Assembly (NCBI GenBank): GCA_963966185.1
Contig: CAWZYM010000271.1
Location: forward strand, 922,001-986,000
Origin: Rhabditoides inermis
Lineage: Eukaryota > Nematoda > Chromadorea > Rhabditida > Rhabditidae
Length of the DNA: 64,000 bases
Direction of reading: 5' to 3'
A model generated the notes under the pieces. The model was not told the origin of the DNA, did no database searches, and saw nothing but the letters and a program-made list of their open reading frames with translations. The position numbers and the translations under genes are program-made. Shown piece by piece: positions 23,403-32,998 of this stretch (within the stretch, counting starts at the first letter, position 1; each line of letters begins with the position of its first letter).

Positions 23403-24990
23403 CAAATCAAATCAAATCAAATCATTTATTCAGAATCGTCGTGAATATGGTGTTTGCAATAGTTTACGGCGCTGATCCTGCAATCGCCTTGCTCCAATCT
23501 TCGGGGTTTCCTCGTGCCAATTGATTCCACTCAGCTCCGATACGTCCTCCTCGCACAAGAACTTCCTTCAAGTCGTCGCACCAGAACACGTAGGGCGCTC
23601 CAACCCGCCTTGTCTTGTCTCTCGGGTACCACTCCGTCACCCTTCTTGACCATCTGTCATCGTTCGCCATCTTCCTCGCCCATGTCGTCTTCTTCTTCCA
23701 TATAACCTCTCGTACATCCTCCAGTCCTGTCCTTCTCCGCACCTCCGTGTTGCGCACTCGATCCAACAGCGTCACTCCTATCATCGCCCTCTCCATCCTT
23801 CGTTGCACTCGTTGCAGCTTCTCCTTTTGCTCCACTTTCAGACACCATGTTTCTGCCGCGTACGTCAGGCTCGGCAGGATACAGACTTTCCATACATTCC
23901 TCTTCATAATCATATTCACATTCTTCCGCGTTAGAAAAGGCCTGTGCAGGTTGAATGCCGCCCATCCAGGTCCTATTCTTCTTTGTAGCTCCTTCTCGTC
24001 CTTCTTCACTGACACCATTGAACCCAGGTACTTGAATTCGTCTGCTCGCTCCAGCAGCTCTCCTCTCAGTAGTAGGTCAGCACGAGGGCCATTCGACATG
24101 TAGACGGTCTTCTTCTTTGAAATGCGAAGTCCGATAGCAGAGCTTTCTCTTTCTATGTCGTCGAGCATCTTCTGAGCCATCGTCTTGCTTCTCGCCACCA
24201 GAATTAGATCATCTGCGTATCGCAGATGGCTCATCCTTTCTCCGTCGATGTCCAGTCCACATCTACTCCAGTCCACTCGTCGTAGCACATCCTCGAGAAT
24301 AGCGTTGAATAGGGCCGGGCTGAGTACACAACCCTGTCGTACTCCTCGTTTCACTTCTACTTCAACAGCTTCACTGCCCATTTTGATCTTTGATTTCGCA
24401 TTGCTGTAGATCATCTCAAGCAGTCGTACCAGCTTCGGATTGATTCCCTGTCGATGAAGTGCATTCCAGACAGCGTTAAATTCAACAGAGTCGTATGCCT
24501 TTTCATAGTCCAGAAAGATCAGCACCAGGTTGAGGCGATAGGCGTAGCATTTGTTGATCAGCTCGCGGACGGTGTGTATATGTTCGATTGTGGAAAAGGT
24601 CCTCCTGAATCCCGCCTGCTCCACAGACTGTTCTGCATCCAGTGTCTTCTCCATTCGACCAAGCAGAATACGAGTAAACAGCTTGAACATTGTCGGAAGT
24701 ACAGCAATCGGTCTGAAGTTGCACAGATCCAACAAGTCTCCACTCTTTGGCAACAGTGTTGTTAAAGAGTCAGCAAAAGTTTCCGGAAGCTCTTCGTTTT
24801 CGATTATCCCATTCAGCATTCGCGTGGTGATGTCTGCGATGGTTTCTGCGGGTATTCGTAACATAGCATTCGACACGTGGTCTGTGCCCGGTGCATTCCT
24901 CTTGCGCATTCGAGAAGAATCATACCCCATACCACCACGTTGTCCCAAGCTACTCGGCCTCTTCGACAGCAAGCACAATCTCGCCAAAAT
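23403..24990 (-). mobile_element. 5'-truncated LINE (RTE-like) with short-repeat tail
   Basis: The minus-strand reverse transcriptase frame is followed downstream by a 3' tail of TTTGA repeats (plus 23404-23424 reads aatca repeats). Such tails mark target-primed reverse transcription. No endonuclease part remains. Confidence 0.8.
23464..24987 (-). CDS. LINE reverse transcriptase, N-terminally truncated
   Basis: The open frame of 507 codons is intact to its stop. Reverse transcriptase landmarks in order: NAPGTDHVSNAML, FRPIAVLPTMFKLF, QAGFRRTFSTIEHI, FLDYEKAYDSV, GVRQGCVLSPALFN, and the catalytic YADD within LRYADDLILVA. The C-terminal region (RWSRRVTEWYPRDKTRRVGAP) is typical of RTE-like elements. 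The endonuclease domain and start are missing, so it is probably a dead copy, though the remaining frame carries no stop. Confidence 0.85.
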   Translation of the reverse strand: MARLCLLSKRPSSLGQRGGMGYDSSRMRKRNAPGTDHVSNAMLRIPAETIADITTRMLNGIIENEELPETFADSLTTLLPKSGDLLDLCNFRPIAVLPTMFKLFTRILLGRMEKTLDAEQSVEQAGFRRTFSTIEHIHTVRELINKCYAYRLNLVLIFLDYEKAYDSVEFNAVWNALHRQGINPKLVRLLEMIYSNAKSKIKMGSEAVEVEVKRGVRQGCVLSPALFNAILEDVLRRVDWSRCGLDIDGERMSHLRYADDLILVARSKTMAQKMLDDIERESSAIGLRISKKKTVYMSNGPRADLLLRGELLERADEFKYLGSMVSVKKDEKELQRRIGPGWAAFNLHRPFLTRKNVNMIMKRNVWKVCILPSLTYAAETWCLKVEQKEKLQRVQRRMERAMIGVTLLDRVRNTEVRRRTGLEDVREVIWKKKTTWARKMANDDRWSRRVTEWYPRDKTRRVGAPYVFWCDDLKEVLVRGGRIGAEWNQLARGNPEDWSKAIAGSAP

Positions 24991-25067
24991 GTATTATCAT
25001 TTGAACATGGTCTACCATCAAACCGTCATTTTATTGCGTTTTTATCGGCATGTGAATAAAACACGCA

Positions 25068-25478
25068 TATAGGGTATCCCCCATTTTCACGGTACGCAAC
25101 TATCTCGGTCGACCCAGACACGAACCAGACAATGAGAAAACGACGTCGAACAGAGGCACTTTTTGATGTTTTCGAGCTCAAATGAGCACTTCTCAAAAGA
25201 AAATCACAAATATCGAGCCGACAATCTGTTCGTATGTAGTACTCAGAGGTGGAGTTTAAACAAAGTTATCAGAGAAACACTAAATCATCTATTGAAGCTA
25301 TGCACTTTTTTGACTTGCAAATGTCTCTCATTTCCCTAAAATCAGACCGCCAAGCGCGCGAATTGCGCGGTCGAATGATTCCGCGCGGACCGATAGTGCG
25401 ACCAAATGCGATGAAATGCTATCTGGAAAACATGCGGCGAATGAACAAGCGTACCGTGATCGGGGGGAATACCCTATT
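25068..25478. mobile_element. MITE-like element, TATAGG family, copy 2 (inverted, diverged)
   Basis: The ends tatagggtatccccc (left) and gggggaataccctatt (right) are inverted repeats, continuing as cacggtacgc and gcgtaccgtg. The interior gaccgccaagcgcgcgaatt is the complement of the block in copies 1 and 3. It sits just upstream of the truncated LINE. Confidence 0.7.
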
Positions 25479-26139
25479 ATATAGTTGAGTGTTGCCCCTC
25501 GCGTCTCTTTCTGTTAGGCGAATGACAGATGTCATTGTGATTATCACAGACTCCTCTTGGCACAGGTTTATTAACAGTGTCAGCGATGCGCTTTTCGGAC
25601 CCGCAGTGATAATCGGTCAATGATTCAGTCAGCCAGCTTCTGTGGAAAAGCGTTCTACACAACATCGCTGTAGTTTGACAGAGCGATATAGGCGAGATAC
25701 GCATCAGCACATCACGGGAATGACGTTTATGGGAATGAGGTTCTGAACTGCCAGATCAATCTCTTATGAGCATTGCAACCGCCGTACCAATCTCTTCTAA
25801 CGCAAAGTTTTTTGTTGTTGTTTTATATTTTGTAATGGACTCCACATTAGACTGACTGAATGCAAAACCGGTTTTTACTAATAAGTTGAGTGAAACGTAT
25901 TCGAAATCTTTCACACGTCATCACCACTCCGAATGCGGAATAGCGTATAACAAACACGATAACTTTGAAATGATCGATCAACACGCAACTGACATCGTGA
26001 ATTTGAAATAACAGATAAAGTAAGGTAAAAAATACCTTAGATTACATGCTCCTATGTAGCAGAACAGTATCATTCTTATTAGTTCTGTGTTGTACCCATA
26101 TTCAACTTTTTGTTTCTCTCTCTCTCTCTCTCTCTCCTC

Positions 26140-26206
<67 letters not shown>

Positions 26207-26264
26207 CCTCTCTCTAACTCTTTCTCTCCCCCCTTCCCCCTTCTCACACTTCTTTTCATTTCAG
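25479..26264. other. Intergenic or intronic, with a long CT tract
   Basis: A CT/CCTC tract spans about 26115-26230 and ends in a good splice acceptor at 26264, so it may be the intron in front of the next exon. No earlier exon of that gene is recognised. Confidence 0.5.
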
Positions 26265-26531
26265 CCGCACTCCTTCCTCTCCCCCGCCCCGCTCTCTCCC
26301 CGCAACCACCGCGCCTTCGTCACTCGCTCCATCCGTTGTCGTCGTTGCGTCGCTCTCTGTCCCGCACAGTCCCGCCCTCTCAAGCCCCGCCCCCTGCCGC
26401 CTGTGCTCGAGCACACTTTCCACGTGTTGTCTGTGAGGCAGATGGAGTTTTATCTCACCAAGAATGTGCTATGTGAGAAGAAGAGCCTGGTGCAGAGAGT
26501 GCGCAAGCTATTCGGAAAGCTTAGAAAGTAG
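26265..26531 (+). CDS. Possible 3'-terminal exon of an unknown gene
   Basis: The acceptor tttcag at 26264 opens an 88-residue frame to TAG. The first 55 residues are Pro/Arg/Ser-rich. The end is a basic stretch (MEFYLTKNVLCEKKSLVQ, then RVRKLFGKLRK). AATAAA follows near 26571. I do not recognise a family. The upstream gene is missing or not visible, so this may instead be a chance frame beside a microsatellite. Confidence 0.3.
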   Translation, partial: PHSFLSPAPLSPRNHRAFVTRSIRCRRCVALCPAQSRPLKPRPLPPVLEHTFHVLSVRQMEFYLTKNVLCEKKSLVQRVRKLFGKLRK

Positions 26532-26609
26532 TCTTTGTAATGTTGTAATAATAGATTGGACAGATTCTATTTAATAAATATCAACCATTGAAACTTTTTC
26601 GTTTTGTGC

Positions 26610-26612
<3 letters not shown>

Positions 26613-26664
<52 letters not shown>

Positions 26665-26774
26665 AGAGAGGGGAGAGAGAGAGGGGAGAGAGAGAGGGGG
26701 GAGAGAGAGGGGGGAGAGAGAGAGGGAGAGAGAGAGGGGAGAGAGAGAGGGAGAGAGAGGGAGAGAGAGAGAGA
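26613..26774. repeat. (GA)n microsatellite with G-run interruptions
   Basis: About 160 bases of GA/GGGA repeats. Confidence 0.95.
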
Positions 26775-26859
26775 AGACGGGGCGGGTAGAGGTGGAGGAG
26801 CAGAAAGAATGGAGAGAACAAGTATCAATCCATGCACTGAACGTCCGTTTCATGGAGAT

Positions 26860-27060
26860 GACTCGCCCAGTGATAAATGGGGACAGCAGTGAAGGGGGCA
26901 GCCGCGAAGTAGCGTCCAGTATCTTCGAACTACTGCCAAATGCCTTCCATCTACCCCCGAAATGCCCTCAACCACTTCAAACTACTTGCGAATGCCCTCC
27001 AACTACTTCAAACTACTTCGGAAACGGTTTTTGAAGAGACTGACGCGCCACGTGTGTTCA
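26860..27060. repeat. Diverged copy of the interior of the 32.2-kb element
   Basis: Repeated phrases (aatgccctc, aactacttc, gaagagactgacgcgcc) resemble the interior of the element at 32186-32735. It has no visible terminal repeats of its own. Confidence 0.4.
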
Positions 27061-28047
27061 TAGGCAGGAAGAAGGGGGGGGGGGGGGGGGTGAGAGAGAA
27101 GAGAGACCGCCCGTTCGCCGCGCACTGTCCTACAGTCGCCGCCTGGCAGACAGTTTTTCCGGCCACGCCCCTTTTTGCCGGCGATCGAAACTCAGATTTG
27201 ATCGAGAGAGTGCAGAGCAATAGACAAAAAAATCGATAAAAGTGATGACGCGCATCTGACCTTTTTCTAAATTTTGTCACTGAAGCACTATTTTGTTACC
27301 CTGGGTGGTCTTGCAGATACTTTCATTCTGCCGTGTATTATGGCGATTCTCATCACCACATCCGCCTCTTTCCACACCTAGAAACAGTCGTGAAAAACTC
27401 ATGTTTATTCACAATCAACTCGTCAACGTAACATATAGACTGAAAACAGGTGAATTGTGCTCGTTCCTTGGTCTCTCCGTTCATACCGTTGGTTTCCGCT
27501 ACCACGAAGTACCCATGTATGTACCTCTTCGATCGATTGGCGATTGGTGTTATAGGATTGAATAGGTGACGCTCTGCATCATTTCTTCGGTCGAAGATAA
27601 TTCGCTTACCGCCAAAACGGGGGACCCACTATAGTTTGAAACATTATTCGTTTTGTTTGACATTTCTGAATCGAATACACAGAATTCAACACAATTCAAT
27701 TCAAACAATTCAACAGTCTCGGAGTAAACATCCGTAGACGAGCAGACGACGTTATCGCAGACCCCGGAAGATCCACCGGATGAAAACATCACCTAAACAG
27801 CTAGTGTTTATATGGGATATTCATTTTCACGGAAAACTATTTTTCCTCATCAAATGATAAAGTCCATTGTAGCAGAGCTTTCCGAGTCCATCGCAAGCAA
27901 CATCTCGCCACACCGAACAGTCCAGAAGCTTATGCGTTGTGTTAACTAACTTGAAGCAACAATGTTATTCAAACTCAGTAGTACCTTGACAGTCTCGGTA
28001 ATGCAATCAACTAATCATAAAATCACACTGACCATTGTTTATTTATT
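27061..28047. other. Intergenic
   Basis: A run of 17 or so G bases lies near 27076. A short frame after an acceptor at 27316 reads TFILPCIMAILITTS, like one membrane segment, but has no partner exons. Nothing else is supported. Confidence 0.45.
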
Positions 28048-28219
28048 AAACTGATATCCAACATGGTCTCTGTCTGTCTGTCTGTCTCGCGATGATATCT
28101 CTCTTCGAAGTCTTCTGATGTGTTTCTGAAGTGTCGTTTGTCATTACTGACATGCGACCCGGATACTAGTTTGCGCTGTCCGTTCTGTCTAGCAAACAAG
28201 CAGCGAGACTCGGCAACAC

Positions 28220-28290
28220 TATATAAAGACGGCAGGTGTCATGAAAAGACACACAGACAACTCAACAGCCCGTGTCACAGCACAAACGTG
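28220..28290 (+). promoter_or_regulatory. GRL copy 2 TATA box and noncoding first exon
   Basis: TATATAAA at 28220-28227, then a donor (aaac|gtgagt) near 28287, as in copy 1. The last acceptor again abuts the ATG. Confidence 0.6.
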
Positions 28291-28401
28291 AGTCCTCTTT
28301 CAAGCTTGTTCGAGTGCTCAGTCACTCTGGCTTGTGATGTGTTGCAGTTTTGGATGATGCAGCACTTGGCACACAGGCATTAGGCATTGTCCGCTTTTCA
28401 G

Positions 28402-29311
28402 ATGCGCACGTTGATTGTTGTGGCGGCGTTGGCTGCGTGCGGCTCTGCTTTCCTTTTCCCGATGAGCGGCGGTGACTCTGGCGGCTGCGGCTGCGGAGGA
28501 GGTGGCGGCGGCGGCGGCGGAGGGTGCGGATGCCCGCCCCCCTGCTGCCCCCCGCCCTGCCCCCCGCCCTGCCCCCCGCCGTGTCCCAAGCCGTGCTGCT
28601 GTCCTCCGCCCTGCCCCCCGCCGTGCTGCTGCCCCCCGCCCTGCCCCCCGCCCTGCCCCCCGCCGTGCTGCTGCCCCCCGCCCTGCCCCCCGCCTTGCCC
28701 CCCTCCTTGCCCCGCACCGGCGCCTAGCTGCGGCGGCGGATGCGGAGGCGGCGGCGGATGCGGAGGCGGCGGCGGCGGATGCGGAGGCGGCGGCGGCGGA
28801 TGCGGCGGCGGCGGCGGCGGATGCGGAGGCGGCGGCGGCGGATGCGGAGGCGGCGGCGGCGGATGCGGAGGCGGCGGCGGCGGATGCGGCGGCGGCGGCG
28901 GCGGATGCGGAGGCGGCGGCGGCGGATGCGGAGGCGGCGGCGGTGGATGCGGAGGAGGAGGTGGCGGATGCGGCGGCGGATGCGGCGGACGCAAGAAGCG
29001 TGACGATGCTGACGTCATCTCGCACACGGACGCGCACAAGTGCAACTCCGAGGAGCTGCGTCTGATCCTCGTCAACAACATGAAGGACGAGACTGGCATG
29101 TCGCTGGAGGCGATCCGTCAGCAGCTGAACAACGCCGACGACTTCATCCTCACCTGCGACACCAAGGCGAACGAGCTCACGTCTGTGGCTGACACCGACG
29201 ACTTCTGCCAGGTCAGCCAGGGCGAGCAGACATGCAGCCTGGTACGCAGAAAGCACACCGTCGTGGCGGAGGAGGCCAACCAGGAGGTGAGGGGGGGAGA
29301 GGGAGGGGAAG

Positions 29312-29366
<55 letters not shown>

Positions 29367-29460
29367 TATATTCGCTTTGCAGGTTAAGGAGGAATTCAAG
29401 CCGGTCGAGGTTGAAGAGAAGAAGGTCGAGTCCACCGATGACAAGGCCAAGAGCGCTTGA
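28402..29460 (+). CDS. Ground-like (GRL) protein, copy 2
   Basis: Exons 28402-29286 and 29383-29460 give 320 residues. The signal peptide is MRTLIVVAALAACGSA. The Cys/Pro block and GGGGGC array are longer than in copies 1 and 3. GRKKRDD and the ground-like domain (HKCNSEELRLILVNNMKDE to CSLVRRKH) are unchanged. The last exon differs by EEFKPVEVEEKK and a one-codon deletion (TDDKAK versus TDSHKAK). The 96-base intron is a multiple of three with no stop, so retention would insert an Arg-Glu repeat. Size differences among copies come mainly from Gly/Cys and Pro/Cys repeat number. Confidence 0.87.
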
Positions 29461-29635
29461 GCGGTTTCCTCTCGCCAAGCGATATACAATATACATATGT
29501 ACAAATAAACATATCATTTGAATCATGTCAGCAATCGTCACCGCTATTCACGTTCTCTGCTTCTTAGTTTTTCACTTTTATTCATTGCTTGACCCCTCAA
29601 ATCAGCCGCGACGAGCGTAGTCCCCCCCCCCCACT

Positions 29636-30900
29636 GTAGAGACCGCAAGTGGGCGGGGCATAGGATCACTCAAAAGCCGTCGTTTACACCATTCTTACCG
29701 CGACTTCTGACAAGCTTGAAGTTATGATCAGCTTGTAGCTTGATTTTTTCCCTACACAAAAATATACTATTTTGATGTGTCAGGAATGTTATAAGATAGG
29801 CTGTCTGATATGCATAACAATGTGCACGCGCGGGCCCCCGGGCGCGATTGAATAGGTGAGGGACCGAGTGGGGCGCGGGAAAAGAGAGCGCGCAGGCGGC
29901 CAGAGCGGGGCACTGTTGGGGTGAAGCGATCGGCACAGTGAGGGGGCATTTGGCGCGCGGCCAACTCACAGTTACTCGAGTAAAACCAACTAGTACTGTG
30001 AATGAAATATGTTCTCGGATACAAGTGAGTATGATCTACCACGCGGGAATCGAACCGGCATAGCATGGTCCGTGAACCGTGAATCAGAATCAGAATCAGA
30101 ATATTTATCTCGAATCAAGTAGCACACAATATCGATTACGTAATTTACGGTTTGATACGGTAAAATACAGTAATACAATGCCTACTGCGAGTTCCAACAA
30201 CACGGGTTTCGGTGGTCCCGTGGATGCGTACGCGTTGTTGGTTATGCTTGTCATCCCCTGCTTGCCGCTTCTGGGGAGGTTTCAATCTCGGCGGCGGAAG
30301 TTCCGGGCTTCAACGATCGATCGCGAAGAGACGTCTCCGAGAGCTTCATCGTCTTCGAGGATTCCTCTCCAGTCTCAATGCCGTAGATGTAGAAAGTAGC
30401 AAAAGCGAATACCAGTCCAGTTAGTGTCCTCCGCCGCACAGCATTGTTCAGGGGTCGGGGGAATAACAGGGGAAGGCACGCGACCGCGCGCTAGCAGAGA
30501 AAGGAAAGGAATGGACCGTGAGCGTTCCCACAACACTACGACGACATGTGCTGTCAAACGAACTCATATCGACGAGATGCGCACAGAGTTCAGTTTTACG
30601 ATAAGCAATTTGACGCGAAGTTCGATTACCAAACTTCGCACGTGCACATGTTGGTAAGCGTGTAGGTGGCGCGTAAAAACCGTTCTTTCGCGTTTTCTTT
30701 GATTGTGGCGTGTTTCCATGAGTCAAGCAATGAAACAAAGTCAAAAAACTAAGCTCCACTGTGCCTTTAGGTATGTGATTCAGCCGTTTTGCGAGCCTTC
30801 TCGTGCCATCCTCTGCCAGTTGCTTCCGTAGTTCGGATGCAGCCTTCTCGTTGCTCGATTCTTCCTTCCTCGGCTAGAGTACAGCATCATGTCCTCGAGG
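29636..30900. repeat. Tandem duplication, copy 1 (with insertion)
   Basis: The segment from gtagagaccgcaagtgggcg to catcatgtcctcgag is repeated directly at 30901-31727 with only a few substitutions. Copy 1 is about 438 bases longer owing to the element at 30083-30514. Confidence 0.9.
30083..30514 (-). mobile_element. 432-bp retroposon-like insertion with target-site duplication
   Basis: It is flanked by ACCGTGA at 30076-30082 and 30515-30521; the other duplication copy has this 7-mer once, at 31341-31347. On the minus strand it ends with TTCTGA repeats (plus 30083-30098 reads atcagaatcagaatca), a tail typical of LINE or SINE retroposition. No reverse transcriptase motif is seen. Confidence 0.85.
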
Positions 30901-31727
30901 GTAGAGACCGCAAGTGGGCGGGGCATAGGATCACTCAAAAGCCGTCGTTTACACCATTCTTACCGCGACTTCTGACAAGCTTGAAATTATGATCAGCTTG
31001 TAACTTGATTTTTTCCTTACACAAAAATATACTATTTTGATGTGTCAGGAATGTTATAAGATAGGCTGTCTGATATGCATAACAATGTGCACGCGCGGGC
31101 CCCCGGGCGCGATTGAATAGGTGAGGGACCGAGTGGTGCGCGGGAAAAGAGAGCGCGCAGGCGGCCAGAGCGGGGCACTGTTGGGGTGAAGCGATCGGCA
31201 CAGTGAGGGGGCATTTGGCGCGCGGCCAACTCACAGTTACTCGAGTAAAACCAACTAGTACTGTGAATGAAATATGTTCTCGGATACAAGTGAGTATGAT
31301 CTACCACGCGGGAATCGAACCGGCATAGCATGGTCCGTGAACCGTGAGCGTTCCCACAACACTACGACGACATGTGCTGTCAAACGAACTCATATCGACG
31401 AGATGCGCACAGAGTTCAGTTTTCCGATAAGCAATTTGACGCGAAGTTCGATTACCAAACTTCGCACGTGCACATGTTGGTAAGCGTGTAGGTGGCGCGT
31501 AAAAACCGTTCTTTCGCGTTTTCTTTGATTGTGGCGTGTTTCCATGAGTCAAGCAATGAAACAAAGTCAAAAAACTAAGCTCCACTGTGCTTTTAGGTAT
31601 GTGATTCAGCCGTTTTGCGAGCCTTCTCGTGCCATCCTCTGCCAGTTGCTTCCGTAGTTCGGATGCAGCCTTCTCGTTGCTCGATTCTTCCTTCCTCGGC
31701 TAGAGTACAGCATCATGTCCTCGAGGT
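30901..31727. repeat. Tandem duplication, copy 2 (empty site)
   Basis: Direct repeat of 29636-30900 without the insertion. On the minus strand it has a perfect B box (GGTTCGATTCC, plus 31311-31321) and an A-box-like TAGTGTTGTGG (plus 31354-31364) at tRNA-like spacing. No full cloverleaf is evident. Confidence 0.85.
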
Positions 31728-32185
31728 TCTTGCTTAATCTGTTCGGCGAACGTTCCTGCTTTCTTTTCTTTTTTTGGATACCAGTCTGTCACTTTGCGGC
31801 TTCAGCAATTTTCAAATTGAGCTTATCGTCGTACCCATTTTGTGTTGCTCTTTCTACCAAAAATTGCATGAGAGCATATGCAAATTGACATAAGGGATCT
31901 ATAAACTACATCCTAAACTATTCAAACAGGTTTGTTTACTGTTTCAGTTAATCTATCTTTCTCTCCCTTCCTCTCTCTCCCCCCATCCCCCCATCTCTCC
32001 CTCTCTTTCTCCCCCTTCCCCGCTTTCTCTTTTTCTTCGTATCTTCCTCTTCTCTCTCTTTCTCTCTCTCTCTTTCTATTTTTTTTCTTTTATCTCTCTT
32101 CCCCCCCCCCCCTCTCTCTCTCTCTCTCTCCCACCTTTCTCTCTTCCACCCTGAAAATAACATAATCAGCAGAGAACGTTAGGGG
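31728..32185. other. Pyrimidine-rich spacer
   Basis: CT- and C-rich sequence at about 31960-32150. No exon is recognised. Confidence 0.5.
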
Positions 32186-32735
32186 TTAGGGGCCCGACAT
32201 ACTTTTGTAGAGCGTGCGATTCGCCACCTCTCTCTGTGTAAAAGTCGCCAGCATTGTAGCTCGTGCGAAGTGCACTGGCGACTTTACAGTTGCGGTCAGT
32301 CTCTTCGAAACACTCCCGAATGCCTCCAAAACACTTCGGAATTGCCTTTCGAATCGCCCTCACTCAGAACACTCCCGAAATGCCTTCGAAATACTACCGA
32401 ATACCCCCGGACACTTCGGAATGCCTTGCTATGCCTTCGAAACACTCCCGAATGGCTTTCGAAGAGACTGACCGCACCTTCAAAGTAGCCAGCACATACT
32501 CGCGCGCGAAATGTCGCTGGCTACAATGTGAAAAGTAGCAAGCTACAAAGTCGCCAGCAAAGTCGCTCGCGTATTTCGCTGTTAGCCTGGCGACACAACG
32601 CCAGGCGCGGCGCGGGCTACCTTTTCAATTGTAGCCAGCGCCTCTTCGCTGGCAACTTTTGAAAAGTAGCTCGGCTATTTTGAAATCGCCCGCGCTGGCG
32701 AATCGCATGCGCTACAAAGTATGTCGGGCCCCTAA
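32186..32735. mobile_element. 550-bp element with ~40-bp terminal inverted repeats
   Basis: The left end TTAGGGGCCCGACATACTTT and the right end, its complement at 32716-32735, continue as inverted repeats to gcgattcgcca. The interior carries degenerate repeats of cactcccgaatgcc and cttcggaatgcc. No coding capacity. It abuts the 3' end of GRL unit 3. Confidence 0.8.
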
Positions 32736-32744
32736 GCAGCGGTG

Positions 32745-32926
32745 ACGACTGCTGACATGATTCAAATGATATGTTTATTTGTACATATGTATATTGTATA
32801 TCGCTTGGCGGGAGGAAACCGCTCAGGCGCTCTTGGCCTTGTGACCATCGGTGGACTCGACCTTCTTCTCTTCAACCTCGACCGGCTTGACCTCCTTCTT
32901 GACCTGCAAAGCGAATTCTCTCTCCC

Positions 32927-32998
<72 letters not shown>

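Larger units (their letters stand above)
28048..29535 (+). repeat. Segmental duplication unit 2 of 3 (carries a GRL gene)
   Basis: Same unit as 16885-18300 in the same orientation, from aaactgatatccaacatgg to about gtcagcaatcgtcacc. It shares tcgtcaccgct with unit 3 beyond the end of unit 1, so units 2 and 3 are closer to each other. Confidence 0.85.

Noticed and set aside
23657..23965. Other frames overlapping the LINE at 23.4-25.0 kb
   Set aside because: Shadows of the reverse transcriptase frame.
24990..25067. Extra LINE sequence upstream of the truncated copy
   Set aside because: No endonuclease motif can be read before the MITE-like element.
26567..26853. Frames made of Arg-Glu or Leu-Ser repeats at GA/CT tracts
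   Set aside because: Translation of simple repeats; no other coding sign.
27293..27565. Small frame with one membrane-like segment near 27317-27375
   Set aside because: No partner exon on either side and no family motif.
29670..30066. Minus-strand frames repeated in both duplication copies (for example at 29670 and 30935)
   Set aside because: Conservation is explained by recent duplication; the frames lack splice or family evidence.
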